This document shows positions 43,151-54,289 of a DNA stretch of 64,000 nt, one piece after another. Within the stretch, counting starts at the first letter, position 1, and each line of letters opens with the position of its first letter. The translations under genes were made by a program, and so were the position numbers. The notes under the pieces were generated by a model. The model was not told the DNA's origin and made no database searches. It saw only the letters and a program-made list of their open reading frames with translations. This stretch comes from Galerina marginata (lineage: Eukaryota; Basidiomycota; Agaricomycetes; Agaricales; Galerinaceae): positions 2,170,001-2,234,000 of the forward strand of contig JAECYW010000010.1 of assembly GCA_023014335.1 (NCBI GenBank), in the 5' to 3' direction.

Positions 43151-44253
43151 ATGTCCGAATCACTCCCTTCAGAACCGGCTTCGAAGCGAAAAAGGACGAC
43201 AGAGACCGGACAGGCCGACGAAGATAGTGTAGTACGGTCCCCAATCTGGTTCGAGGACGGCAGCATAATCATTCAGGCGGCAAGCACGCAATTTCGCGTC
43301 CATAAAAGTGTTCTATCTCGAAATTCGAGGTTCTTCAGAGACTTGTTCACTGTTCCTCAACCGGAGAACGAACAGACAGTCGAGGGCTGTGCAGTCGTTC
43401 ATGTCGCCGATGATCCGGATGACTGGCAGCACGTCCTAGAAATTTTGTATGATAACATAAAGTGAGTTGGACGCGCTGTTTTAACTCGTTAACGGGTACT
43501 AGTAAATCAATATCTAGGGCATACAAATCGACCCGTGTCGTATTCTTACCCATGATAGCTAGTATGCTTCGATTAGGCAGGAAATATGAACTTGATCACT
43601 TGCGGGAAGAAGCCATCGAACGCTTGAGAGAAGACTTACCTCCTACGTTGATCTTGTGGGACAACCAGTTTGGCCCCGATGGCCAACGGACGCGGCCTCT
43701 TACTTACCATATGTTCGAACTCATCAATGTTCTATGGGATTCAGGAATTCAGTCACTACTTCCGGTGGCGTATTACACTTGCCTCTCACAACATAGCCTG
43801 GTATTTCTCAAAACTTTCTCTTGCTACCAATTTTTCTAATTGTTTGTTTCTAATTAGGAGGAAATTCTTGAAGGGATAGCTCTCCCTGACCGCCCGTTCC
43901 TTGATCTCCCGCTTCGAGCAAAGATCAGCCTCGCTCTAGGAAATGAAACACTATCAAAGGCAATCACTCATGCAGTGGAATGGCTTAAGGAAGTTAGTCT
44001 TGAAGGATGTTCAAAACCCAAATCGTGTGCCGCTATTCGACCGCAATATCTGAACGTTTTGATAAGGTTCTGGCATAAATTGTTGTTATTTCATCCTTTA
44101 GCTTGGGGGAACTTGCACAACGATAGTACCCACCTTTGCACTTCTTGTGCACAAAAGGTTGCCAAGAAAATTGAAGACAGTCGCCAGGAAGTTTGGGAAG
44201 GGCTCCCAGGATATTTTCGTCTGCCAAAATGGGACGGTCTAAAAGATGATTAG
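43151..44253 (+). CDS. BTB/POZ domain protein, tandem copy 2, 329 aa
   Basis: Exons 43151-43461, 43518-43800 and 43858-44253; introns of 56 and 57 nt. Exon lengths (311, 283, 396 nt) are exactly those of copy 1. Motifs: PIWFEDGSIIIQAASTQFRV, HKSVLSRNSRFFRDLF, VVHVADDPDDWQHVLEILYD, and C-terminal LCTSCAQKVAKKIEDSRQEV and YFRLPKWDGLKDD. Both frames are intact and substitutions are spread across the protein, so both copies appear to be kept as coding genes. Confidence 0.9.
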
Positions 44254-44824
44254 GAGTACTTTGTTGGCAAAGACGACGGTTTGGAGAATATTAATATAAT
44301 CTATATTACCTTGTGAAGGATTTGGGCTAATGAAGTCACGTAGCGAGTAACGGGAAGAGAATGCGCTGAAAGGCCAGCAGCGAGCATTGAATAAAAGACG
44401 GACAAGATAAAGGGACGGCATAGACAAACCAATGTTACTTACGGAAAGTCAAACTCGATGCACAAATTCGGTGCAACAATCCTGAGGAGAGCCGAGACAG
44501 TCGAACAGTGACTTTTGTAGATCAAGGAAGATATAGAGCTCCATGAGAGTCGGAAAAGATTCAGAAAACGAAGCGAAGAAAATAAAGCGAAGAGAAACAG
44601 AGAAGGCCCACTGAACACGCCCAAGCAAGGGAACTGCTTCACAGCATTGGGATCACCGGAGTCGGCCACCCAGAAAGCAGTCGGACATTCACGACGCAAA
44701 AAAGTGAGAACATAGGATCAATAGATAATCGGTCTGAGGTATGGTAAGGACAGCGGTCAGGCATGCAAATAGAAAAACCTTGGAGGATGGGGGAGGGGAA
44801 GGAGCAGATCGAATTCGGACCAAA
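44254..44824. other. Intergenic, no gene seen
   Basis: Purine-rich on the plus strand around 44500-44620. No coding signal. Confidence 0.4.
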
Positions 44825-45565
44825 ACCCTGCACAGACCCTCGTGGGAATGTGCCTGCTAGAATTTGCCCATCGCTGAATCCGAAGCACTGGTGGCTTCAA
44901 ATTCTTGCACGAACTGCGGTTTACAAAACAACTTATTTGGGCTCATTAACTGTAAGCCTTTCGATCGTCTGACTTTGCTTTAGCTCACAGATACTGAACA
45001 TCGTATAATAGGACCCCATTCCACGTATCTGTCGGCATTTCCGCTAGCCTTACGATTCACAACGGCGCTACCAGAGGGTCTTTAATTCGATTTACCTAAC
45101 GCGCAGAATATGCCTACTCTGTTCCAGTGGATCGTAACCTCGGTCGACTTACCGTCATCACGCGCATGACATCTCGTGGCCTAGTTTTCAGACCTTTTTG
45201 GTGGGTCACTGCCAGGTTTTTTGACGCATATTCGGCGGTTTCTTTGTCCTCCTTTGTTGACTATCGCTTCCTAGGTGGTATTTTGAAGGCAGAGCTTTGC
45301 ATATGCAGTTGAATCGTGTTCCTCGACCAGTGTGTTTTTATTTTCTGCCTCTTAGCTCAGTTCTAAACATTCCATAAGTAGGGGGAACTCGAGCCTAGAT
45401 TGTCAATGCAGGATAATGCGTTGTTGCACCCTCCAGCGAGGTTGAAGTTCAACTTGACACTCGAAGCTACCGCGGGGAGACGTGTGGACGAGTGTTATGC
45501 ATGGTATCTGTCAAGTTTTTGGCGCATATAGGTACGTTAATTGCCTTATCCTCATTGTTAATGTG
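44825..45565 (+). repeat. Duplicated decayed sequence, copy D (similar to 49053-49840)
   Basis: Shared blocks in order: CCCTGCACAGACC; CATCGTCTGACTTT-type segment; TTTCCGCTAGCCTTACG against TTTCCGGTAGCCTTACG; ATGCCTACTCTGT; CTTGGCCTAGTTTT-type segment; and GGCGCATATAGGTACGTTAA, which is identical in both. Frames are broken; no gene can be built. Confidence 0.65.
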
Positions 45566-47736
45566 ACTGATTGGGGCTGACGAATACACCCTCTCTTAGG
45601 TTAGTTCAACTCGAGTCGTCTTGAGCGGCATTTCTCCTATTTACTATCCTCTGTCAACGTTCCTTGGCAATAGCGAATAACCTAGTGGCCGCCATCTCAC
45701 AAGACCGGCTAGTGTCTTTTGAGCATGTTTCTCTCTCGTCACTAGTGTGTAAGTATCTTGTTCTCCGCGTATTTTTGTTCCTGATCAATGCCTTTCCTTT
45801 CAGGCGCTTCAATCGCGCGAACCTTGGCCCTCGGGCTCGAGTACTGAATAGAGTGGGCCACTGAATAATAGAGTGCCATGGGACCAGACTTCCTCGCCGT
45901 TTTCTGGGCGTTGAAAGTGGTGCGGACAGATGGGCAGATGATGATCGTCCTGGTGATTTTATACGTGGGTCTACCTTTGCACGTCCTGCCAATTCTGCTA
46001 TCGGAGACGTCAACCTCTCGGACATTTATCGTGGCCATGGATGTCATTGAGGGATAAACTGTGTAATCCTCGAATAATCGGCCGTTGGTGAGTATCTCGC
46101 TTTAACTCCCGTCACTCTTACACTCGCAAGTAGTTTGGAGACTCCTATACGTTCTGCTTCCACTGGTATTGCGACTGCGGCGGAGCTGTTGAAACGAGGC
46201 GATCATTATAGTTTAACATGATTTCCCAGAGTGGGACTCCACTCCGTAGTCTTCGTGTATGTAGGTACGTACTGACTTCCCTTTCTACGAAAACAATTTC
46301 GTGCCTGATATAATCTTAGGCCCACCTCCTGTTCCGCCGTATTGTGCGGCTTCTATTTGCCGAATTCGAGGCCCTGCAATCGTGCAGCTATTTTTTACTC
46401 GGATATTTCTATCCGTCAATCAACACTTCACTGGTTTCTCCTAAATTCATCATAATCACTTGAGCTCTGGGAAAGTCTGGACAGAACATTGCTGAAACTA
46501 TTTGCTCACCATGTCCGTGGTCGTCGTATCCATTAGTGATCTGTGGCCCTTCTTCTCGTCCTGTGGCCGCTGGAGCTTTCTCTTTTTCAGAATGTATGCG
46601 GAGTTCTCCCAAACATCCCGACGACGGATCAAGAACACCCTTGTCGTTTGGCGGATGCTTTGTCAGTCGTGGCACCCTTAAATTGTGGAGAGTCTTCAAT
46701 TTTATCACTCATGGGTGTTCAGACTTTATGTTTCTATAGGTGTTGGGGGTTTTACTCGCCCACCTAGTAATTCTATCGCTATCATTTTTTTGCTCTACGG
46801 TTTGCTGATACATCTCCTCCGTCTTTCCGTTCCTTGTCTGGGCCAGGCTATGGTGAGTTATTACCTCCCTACCCATCCTTTACCAGATGCTAACGGCCTA
46901 TCTTTATCTGCGCAGGTGATCAACAGGCGTACGTCTGACGATTTCTCGCGAAAGTGGTTTTACTTCTCATTTCACGATCTTCACGGCATCCTCCTCCAAC
47001 TCGACACAATTTAAGGCACCACCATTTCGGGCCGCGTGTTTTAGGACATGAATTCCAAGGTTTTTGATAAGTTGTTTTTTTTGACGTCGATGAATTAAAT
47101 TTAAGTTTCTTACCGTTACTCGCAAGCAAACCGGGGGGACATGTCAAGACCCAATTCTACCTTTGAACCGCGACCTTTCACAATCCCTTTTGTTCATGCA
47201 GTGTTAGTGGCACGAATAAAGGGTTTATTTGTTCCCGTGCTATGGACTAAAGTTATGCTTAAGAATGTCCGATGAACAATCGTACTGTTGTTCCGACCTG
47301 TTACGGAACGGGCTTATCGATTCAGAGAACTTCTGACTATGTACCACTCGTCGTTGGTGATTGAACCTCAGGCACAGGCCGCAGAAGGCTAAGAACAAAG
47401 GCTGATAACGTACAAGAGTAGGCTGGATGTCCAGCTTCACCGGGAATTTTCAAAAATGGCAATTTGTTCAGTTGTCTCCGCATAAGAGTCGCGGTGTTGT
47501 GGCATTTTCCCATCAACATGAGGTAGTGTCTCCCCGTAATTCTAGCAGACCCGTGTACGAATGATGAGGTTTTCGAACTCGCCGCCGTTCCCTTTTCTCA
47601 GCGGACGACACATTCACCCGGGAAGACCGGTCTAAGCTGTAGAACTACAGATATTTAAGCAAGCGATAAAAACCAACTTCTTCAGCAGCACCATCTTTCC
47701 AACAAAGATTCAGTGCTCATCACACGTTTATCAGAA
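45566..47736. other. 2.2 kb without a supportable gene
   Basis: Mixed short open frames on both strands, possibly more decayed multi-exon sequence following copy D. The last 100 bp are the promoter side of the secreted-protein gene. Confidence 0.4.
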
Positions 47737-48144
47737 ATGGTTCAAACTTCCCATATATTTTTCGCCCTCGCAGCACTCGTTCCAGTGTTTGCCGCACCTC
47801 AAGCCCTCGTTGAAAGAGTGCCGGACGTCGACTCTTCCCTTGTTCGGTACAATATCTATTGCCCAGGAGCAATGGTCCCGGAGACGTGCAGAGGAGAAAG
47901 CGAAACCTGCTGGTGCAGCGGGATTGGTGTATACGGATGCAAGACCAAAGAAATCACGAAGTTCTGCGATGGATACCTTTGTGGATGTTTGTCTGACCGC
48001 CCGGTCCACAAAGAAGGTGAGTTGCGCCGCCGTGGAACCTTCATGTTCGCCCGAAGCTAATCCAAGTCGTCTATAGATTCTTGCGGGCTTGCTAACCAAG
48101 AGCTGAGCTCAGGACGCGGCCCATTGATTACTATCCAGTATTAG
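47737..48144 (+). CDS. Small secreted cysteine-rich protein, 115 aa
   Basis: ATG at 47737; exon 1 47737-48016, 60-nt intron (GTGAGT...TAG), exon 2 48077-48144. A signal peptide (MVQTSHIFFALAALVPVFAA) is followed by PQALVERVP. The mature part has nine cysteines, including the segment ETCRGESETCWCSG and GYLCGC, then RPVHKE, DSCGLANQELSSG and the end ITIQY. No named family; effector-like plan. Unspliced reading would give a basic tail (RRRGTFMFARS), but the donor is strong and the second exon contributes a ninth cysteine. Confidence 0.75.
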
Positions 48145-49052
48145 GAACATGTCTGTCGGGAAAGAGAATCAGTATTGGCCATTTATGCAGCAACAACAAC
48201 AACACTGAACCGTATTTTATACCGAAGTAGAATAAACTCCTGTATGGGATGCGCGTGTGATTTCAATGATTATCGCGGCCTGATGTTGTTCAAAATCCTG
48301 TCCACAGTGCTTGTTATAAGGCGTGAAAATATGGCGTACTGTCCAGTACTTCATTCATCGGAACGCCTGTGAGAAATGCTAATACTATGGTATCGCGAAC
48401 ACTTGTTTTTTTAAATGACAAAGGGGAAGAGAGAATTGGAATTTCAAGGGAGGTCCACGCCTGACAGTTAAGCATGGGAAGGGGAAGAAGGACACGAAAT
48501 ACAAAATGAACGGGATGTGTACTTACAATACGAATGCGTGGAAAGATGACAAGCGCTCAAATCGTTACATGCATTTCCGGCGCTGTAGCATTTCTATTTG
48601 TAGTGCAATGGCGCAAGGACAAGTTGAAAATTCTCTGATGGATGAATGGATGGACGGATGGAGTTCTTTCTTAGCGAATGCATCTCTCACAATACTATGG
48701 GCAACTGGGGCGAAGGTGGCGAAATATCCCTACTGTTACTTCCAATTTCCTCCGTCCGTATGATGTATCGCTGATTCTACTCTTTTAAGGTTTTTATTGG
48801 TACGGAATTCGAGTCCCTCAAGTGTGGCGATTAACAAACATTTCATCCAGTCGATTTACTCAATTTTATTTTTAGACCGCACCCCAAAATTGTGAGAGTC
48901 GTGCACTGGACGCTTGAAAACAGTCAGAAATTGAACTACGCTACAAAAAGAGGGGACGTGGAAGGAATAATTGACGCTACAAAGGAGGTTAGTCATCGCA
49001 GATAAAAGATACTGGGTCAAAGGTGGGTGAGAGACACGGAAACGATAAATCG
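48145..49052. other. Intergenic, no gene seen
   Basis: Contains a short AAC repeat near 48188-48205. Confidence 0.4.
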
Positions 49053-49840
49053 ACCCTGCACAGACCTTCGTGGGAAGGTTCCTCAACCCGTCAGGGTTTC
49101 ACCTCAACGCCCACGATGACCTCGCCAGCTCGATTATTGACGAGTACAGCGTTCCCTCGATATTCTTGCAGGCACTGGGGTTCTTAACGACGAAGCAATC
49201 TATCTGGGCTCAATAACTGCAAGCCTTTCCATCGTCTGACTTTACCTTGGCTCAAAGATATTGTATGTATATGTAATAGGCACTTCATTTCACGCACCTG
49301 TCGATATTTCCGGTAGCCTTACGGTTCTCGGCGGCTCGCCCCGACGGTCTCCAACTCGCCATACCTAACGCGCCCAAGATGCCTACTCTGTCCCAGACTC
49401 CCAGTGGATCGCAACCTCGGTCAACTTACTGGAGAACGCTGTCATGACTGACTTGCATGGCATCTCTTGGCCTAGTTTTTCCGACCTTTTTAGTGGTCAC
49501 TGCCAGCATTTTGGTGCATATACGGCGGTATTGTCGTCCTCCTATGCTAACTCTCACATCTCAGATAACATCTCGAAGGCGGAACTTCGCATAGCGAGTT
49601 GAACCGTCTTTCTCGACCTGTGCGTATTTACCATCCGCTTCTTAGCACAGTCCTCAACATTTTGCAAACCTGATCCTAGAGTTTCAATATACAGATAATG
49701 GGTCGCCGCATCCTCCAGCGAGCTCGCGGTTCCGCTTGACAGTCAAGTCTGCAAAGGAGAGGTGGGGACTACGGTTTTATACGGGATCTGAGATGTTTTT
49801 GGCGCATATAGGTACGTTAATTGCCTTCTCCTCATTGTTA
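49053..49840 (+). repeat. Duplicated decayed sequence, copy E (similar to 44825-45565)
   Basis: Collinear with copy D, 4.2 kb away on the same strand. Best-conserved block is GGCGCATATAGGTACGTTAA near 49800. A frame starting MTDLHGISWPSFSDLF is open for about 50 codons here but is broken in D. Confidence 0.65.
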
Positions 49841-50505
49841 ATGGGCGGGCTATTCTACAGCATCGCTATACCTTCCCTACGTCTCGTCATTATCCTTAGT
49901 GGATGGCGTATTTTCGCGTTCTCATTTGGCCCCTGCCTTCACCTTTTGGAGAGCCCGGTCCTCGCTCAATCTTACCTATTATTATTTTAGCCGGGCATCG
50001 AGCCAAACCCAGACCCAACCCGTCGTTCGTCCCTATGTTTGACTCCTTTATTTGAGCACCAAGTTGCAGTTGGCATGATCTGGTACCGTGTAATGCGTCC
50101 TTTTCCTTCCAGAACTACTATTATTCACTGTTCATTGTCGTTGCCTCCGCATACTTCTCGCTGTTCCCAGAGATTGGGCATCTACGTCGCGCTGAGGTTC
50201 CTGCTGTTGTAACGCCAGATGACATTTCCTCCTCTAGCTTCTTGTGACTTTATCTGCGCTAGGTCCTACCCCTTGTGAGTCGATATTAAAAGGTCTTCCC
50301 TTCCTTGGCGAAGGCTCTGTACTTGTCAATAGCAACACCTATACTTATACTGTAACCATTCTTTTATTATCTGCACGTAATCCACAATTAAACACGACGA
50401 AAAAGAAATACTCAGCATTTGACTATTGCTAGTACACATATGTAACACCCGTCGTCCTTTTCCTGTCGATGCAAAATATTTGCATAAGCGCAGGGATTAC
50501 TTAAA
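49841..50505. other. No supportable gene; 3' flank of tRNA
   Basis: Probably the continuation of copy E. A TTTT run for RNA polymerase III termination lies near 50473-50476 (minus). Confidence 0.35.
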
Positions 50506-50590
50506 TGCATTAAGAGGGAATCGAACCCCCGGCGGGTCGAGCTTCTCGCTCGAATGGCAACGACCCAGGTTACCACTACCCCATTAATGC
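50506..50590 (-). tRNA. tRNA-Gly (anticodon GCC) with a 14-nt intron
   Basis: Full cloverleaf on the minus strand. Acceptor GCATTAA pairs with TTAATGC; D-arm GGGT-AGTGGTA-ACCT; anticodon stem GGTCG/CGACC with loop TTGCCAT (anticodon GCC at 50558-50556); 14-nt intron 50554-50541 directly after position 37; 4-nt variable loop; T-arm GGGGG-TTCGATT-CCCTC with one G-U pair; discriminator A at 50506. CCA is not encoded. Confidence 0.9.
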
Positions 50591-51652
50591 GTGAGGTACA
50601 TTGACAAAATCCTCTACCAAACAATATCGCAATCCTGAGCCAAGCCAGGCGCACAAAATTATACTCCTTATCGTAACGTTCTGCCTCTCGAAAATGTATT
50701 CTTGCAGTCTGAATATCCGCCCTTGACTTCACCTTGACTTCACCTTGGCAGGCTGGATGGGAGAGCCTGCAAGGTACTTGTTCGACGTTTGTATTCGAAG
50801 AATTCCGATGGAAAACCGCTCAATCAAGAGGCGAATCCAGCGTGAAACGATCTCCCCAATGGGGTCGAGTTCAAATTGTTAAACACAGCGAATTGACAAC
50901 AAAAATGCCCTTACACCCGCCCAAATTGCGCCCAAATATGGTCAGATATGGCCGCTGACGGTGCCTGGTAACTGCCAATCATGGCGTCATAATTGATATT
51001 GGCGCTCGTAAAGGTCGAGCTCACACAAAATTTTGGAAGAGAATTATTCTCGTCAACGCAGCATATGATGACCCCATCGCTGTGTACCACATTGCTACCA
51101 TGAAGTTAGCTAAGTACTGAAATATCTTTGTACCTTGTCCATTCCTCAGTCACTTCTTAGAGGACACCGCATCCCGCAACTCAATGGTCTGGCTGGCCAT
51201 ACCGACGGTATGGGAACGCTGCTAAATAACGCTGTCAGTATAGTAATTGATCAATTCACTGAATAGCATCCTGTTAGCTAGCGTTGTCTCTGTGGCGAAC
51301 GGTACCGAGGTGGTTAGCGCCGAGACCGTATGGACAAACGGATTACCATATGAGGGATAAGCACATTTCCCGAGTTGAATTCCAAACTCCTATGATCAAA
51401 CCCCACTTCCTTTGCTGCAGGGTGTTGTGTGAGAGACCCACCAACACCGTGACCAGGGTAAGATAAGGTCTGAACGTCAAGAAACTGTGTAGGAAGGGTT
51501 GCAGTTACAAGTAAATTGAGTCGCGTCTGTAGGAGAGAAGCTCTTGGCTGATCAGTCGAACCTATACCTCAATCGGGCTTCCCATTATGCCGCACACTAC
51601 TAACGACCGCTCGGCCTTCGCCACTGCAACTTCTATGGTGTGTCTTGCAAAG
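50591..51652. other. Intergenic, no gene seen
   Basis: An 11-bp tandem repeat (CTTGACTTCAC) sits near 50722-50745. No supportable gene. Confidence 0.4.
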
Positions 51653-51660
51653 TATAAATA
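51653..51660 (+). promoter_or_regulatory. TATA box of the 62-aa secreted peptide gene
   Basis: TATAAATA, 104 bp upstream of the ATG at 51764. Confidence 0.6.
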
Positions 51661-51763
51661 CCCTGGTCGAATTCGAGGATTGACCAGCATCGCCAACCAC
51701 CAACTACTTCCCCAGACACCAGAGCATCACTTAACCATCGCTCATTCTTAACTCGCAATCAAA

Positions 51764-52073
51764 ATGAAGTTCGCACTCTTCACCGCCGCCCTCGTCGCTT
51801 GCAGTAAGCATTCCCCATTGATACGCTTCTTATTTGACTCTCCTAACCTTTTCATTCCATAGTGACTGTCTTCGTTTCTGCGTCCCCTGCCCCCGCCGCA
51901 GTGCAGGTCGTGGCGCGAGCACCTCAACTCACGGTACGCAGTTTTATTGACGAGGTATCTATTCACGAACTGACCGAAATTCTGTCCTCGATTAGCCTGT
52001 CGTAGTCGCTCGCGAACCCCAGATCTCGCCCCCACCACCGCCCCCTATTTGCGGATCGTACCAGTGCATCTAG
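51764..52073 (+). CDS. Secreted peptide precursor, 62 aa
   Basis: Exons 51764-51803, 51863-51933 and 51996-52073; introns of 59 and 62 nt, in phase. A signal peptide (MKFALFTAALVACMTVFVSA) is followed by SPAPAAV, then two similar units, VQVVARAPQ and PVVVAREPQ, a run of six prolines, and a C-terminal ICGSYQCI with two cysteines four residues apart. The mature peptide would be only about 40 residues. The repeated VVAR-x-PQ units and the small disulphide-capable tail make it a plausible processed secreted peptide, but there is no Lys-Arg Kex2 site, so processing is speculative. It is too short for most gene finders. Confidence 0.7.
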
Positions 52074-54289
52074 ACGCCAGCAGCGCTTTGCCAACGTGCA
52101 TTTGGAAGAGTGCATAAGTACTGAAATACAGCCGAATCATCTAAATTACCTTGAATCACCCTCTTTTCGCATTTCGCATTTCGTATCTCATTTTTATTAC
52201 TTAGTCTTTACCTCGCCCGCCGAGGCACGAGCTTTCTGAATGTTTTGGTCATTTCCGGGGTCCCTTCGTTAGAATTGCGCATTGGTTATTACGCTCTCTT
52301 GCATATCGCTTTCCATGCTCTCGTAGGTCCATAGCAAAATTTTTATTGGTTTATTCTCCCTGGTTCTATATCTTTGAAAATCATTAATGTTCCCGGTTCT
52401 CGACATTTCAAGTCATCTTACTGTCCAGGCTTCTGTTATTTCCTGGTGTGAAAATTAACGGTTTAATAGCACTCAATGAAGACGAGTAAAGGTAAACAAT
52501 GTCGCCGACTTCGAGAAAAAATTGACGTCAAGAATACATGCCAAGAGTTGAGTTTATTTTTAGCAGGGCTTAGAATTCGACGCGGCTGCGAAGAGGGGAT
52601 TTATTGCCGGGTATGAAGCACCGTGTATCTTCAGTCGATAACACAGGCTATCTGGCGCTCCGTGACTCAGAAAGAACCATGCACGAAGTGATCAAATGCC
52701 ATGGGGTTGAGATCATCCGCATTTATGTGGTGGGACAGGGGTGGGAAATTGGTTTTCTGTCGGGTCCATCGGATACGTCAGCGCGACACGTTTCTCCTCG
52801 ACGATGTCCTCTGTTTCTGCTGCGCTCATTTTTGTTGAGTTTTCCTTGCCAAAGGTTGGCCTCTGGTTGCTTATAGTCTGTCCCTCTGTGCCCGAGACTG
52901 AAAAACGGGTGTCATGATTTGCCTACCGATTGTCTGTGGTTTGTTGTTCCGGCGCCCTACCTCATGAGGTGACTGGTCTTTTTACGGCTCCCGCCTTGGC
53001 CAGGATGTTATCGTCCTCCCACATCAACTTCAATGTTAACGCTGGCCTTCTGATGGCTGCCCCTTCTCCACCCCGCTTACCGCCCAACAGAATTATGTTG
53101 ATATCCCAGCGGGAACGACAATAATTTAACAGTTGGGTGCGGTGCCTGCTATTTGGCGATGTCGTGCATGCCTCCTTTTCAGTAAGGGCTGCCTATTCTT
53201 CCTCCTTATAAGACTCATATTTCTTTTAGACCGGATGGAACCTTTCTTATCTTCATCGATCAGTATCATCCACCTGCATTCTAGTCCAATCGAAACGGCC
53301 ATTCAATCATCGGAAGCAGCTCCTCACCCCAGCAGCTCGACCACCTCAACGACATGTAGATTTCATTTCTGAATGGCCAACTCGTGGTACATCACTTCGA
53401 ACATTGGACGTTCCAAAGTCAAGTCGTAATACTAACTGTGTACGTCTCCTTCCCTACCTTTCTGGTTATGAGCCTAAACTTGGTAAACTCGCTTTTTCAT
53501 GTACCCATTCGTTCTGCTTATTTATCAAGCTTTTCGCATATCTAGTCTCTATTTCTACCTGGTCAAAGTGGACACCTCGCCAGCTCGGCTGGGTATTGGA
53601 TATTCGAAGTTTCGCATCAAGGCAAATGTACCTCCACCTGGTGTCTTTCATACCCCTTCCGCGTTCGTACTGTTTCCGGTGTTGGTTGACCGCCAAGGCC
53701 CTCTCGAATTCAGTCATGTGTTCTCTTGGTGTACCTTTTCGGAGACGACGCTGGTCAGTCCTAACTAAGCTGCCTCCCGAGACTACTTTTCAACTACAAC
53801 CGACAGCACGAACGCCATGAACGGTTAAATGGCGAGCTTTCCAAGTCGTTGTATTGGGCAAGGTTTCAGTCGTTCCTCTTTTTTTTGTCCCCCTTCTCTG
53901 TTACTCCGAATTCTCCTTTCTTCAGAAGTCTGTAACTCGTCCGTCAATGTTTACTAGGTAACAATCGGCACCACTGTCACTTGCCAACATCGCTCAGCAG
54001 AATATCAGCCGCTGCTATCAAGTTTACAACTGGATGAAATCCATCCTGAGTCTTCGTCATTTGATTTTTCAACTTTTGCTTCGGCGAGAAGTTCAGGCCC
54101 GACCTTGGCCTGGAAGTTGGGTTTCATTGATAAATAATTTTACAGTGCTGTCTTCACTGTCCGGCCGTGGGTCGCAGTTAAGTTTAAATTTTCAAGTACT
54201 TTGTATTGGTAAATTGGAATAATCATTTCATAAAAATCCAAAAGCCCAAAATATAAAATGGTATCACACAGATATGCGAGTTTTGTAGT
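52074..54289. other. 2.2 kb without a supportable gene
   Basis: Plus-strand open frames of 60-140 codons (for example 52604-52876 and 53404-53820) show no domain. The style resembles the decayed multi-exon sequences elsewhere in the window. Confidence 0.4.
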
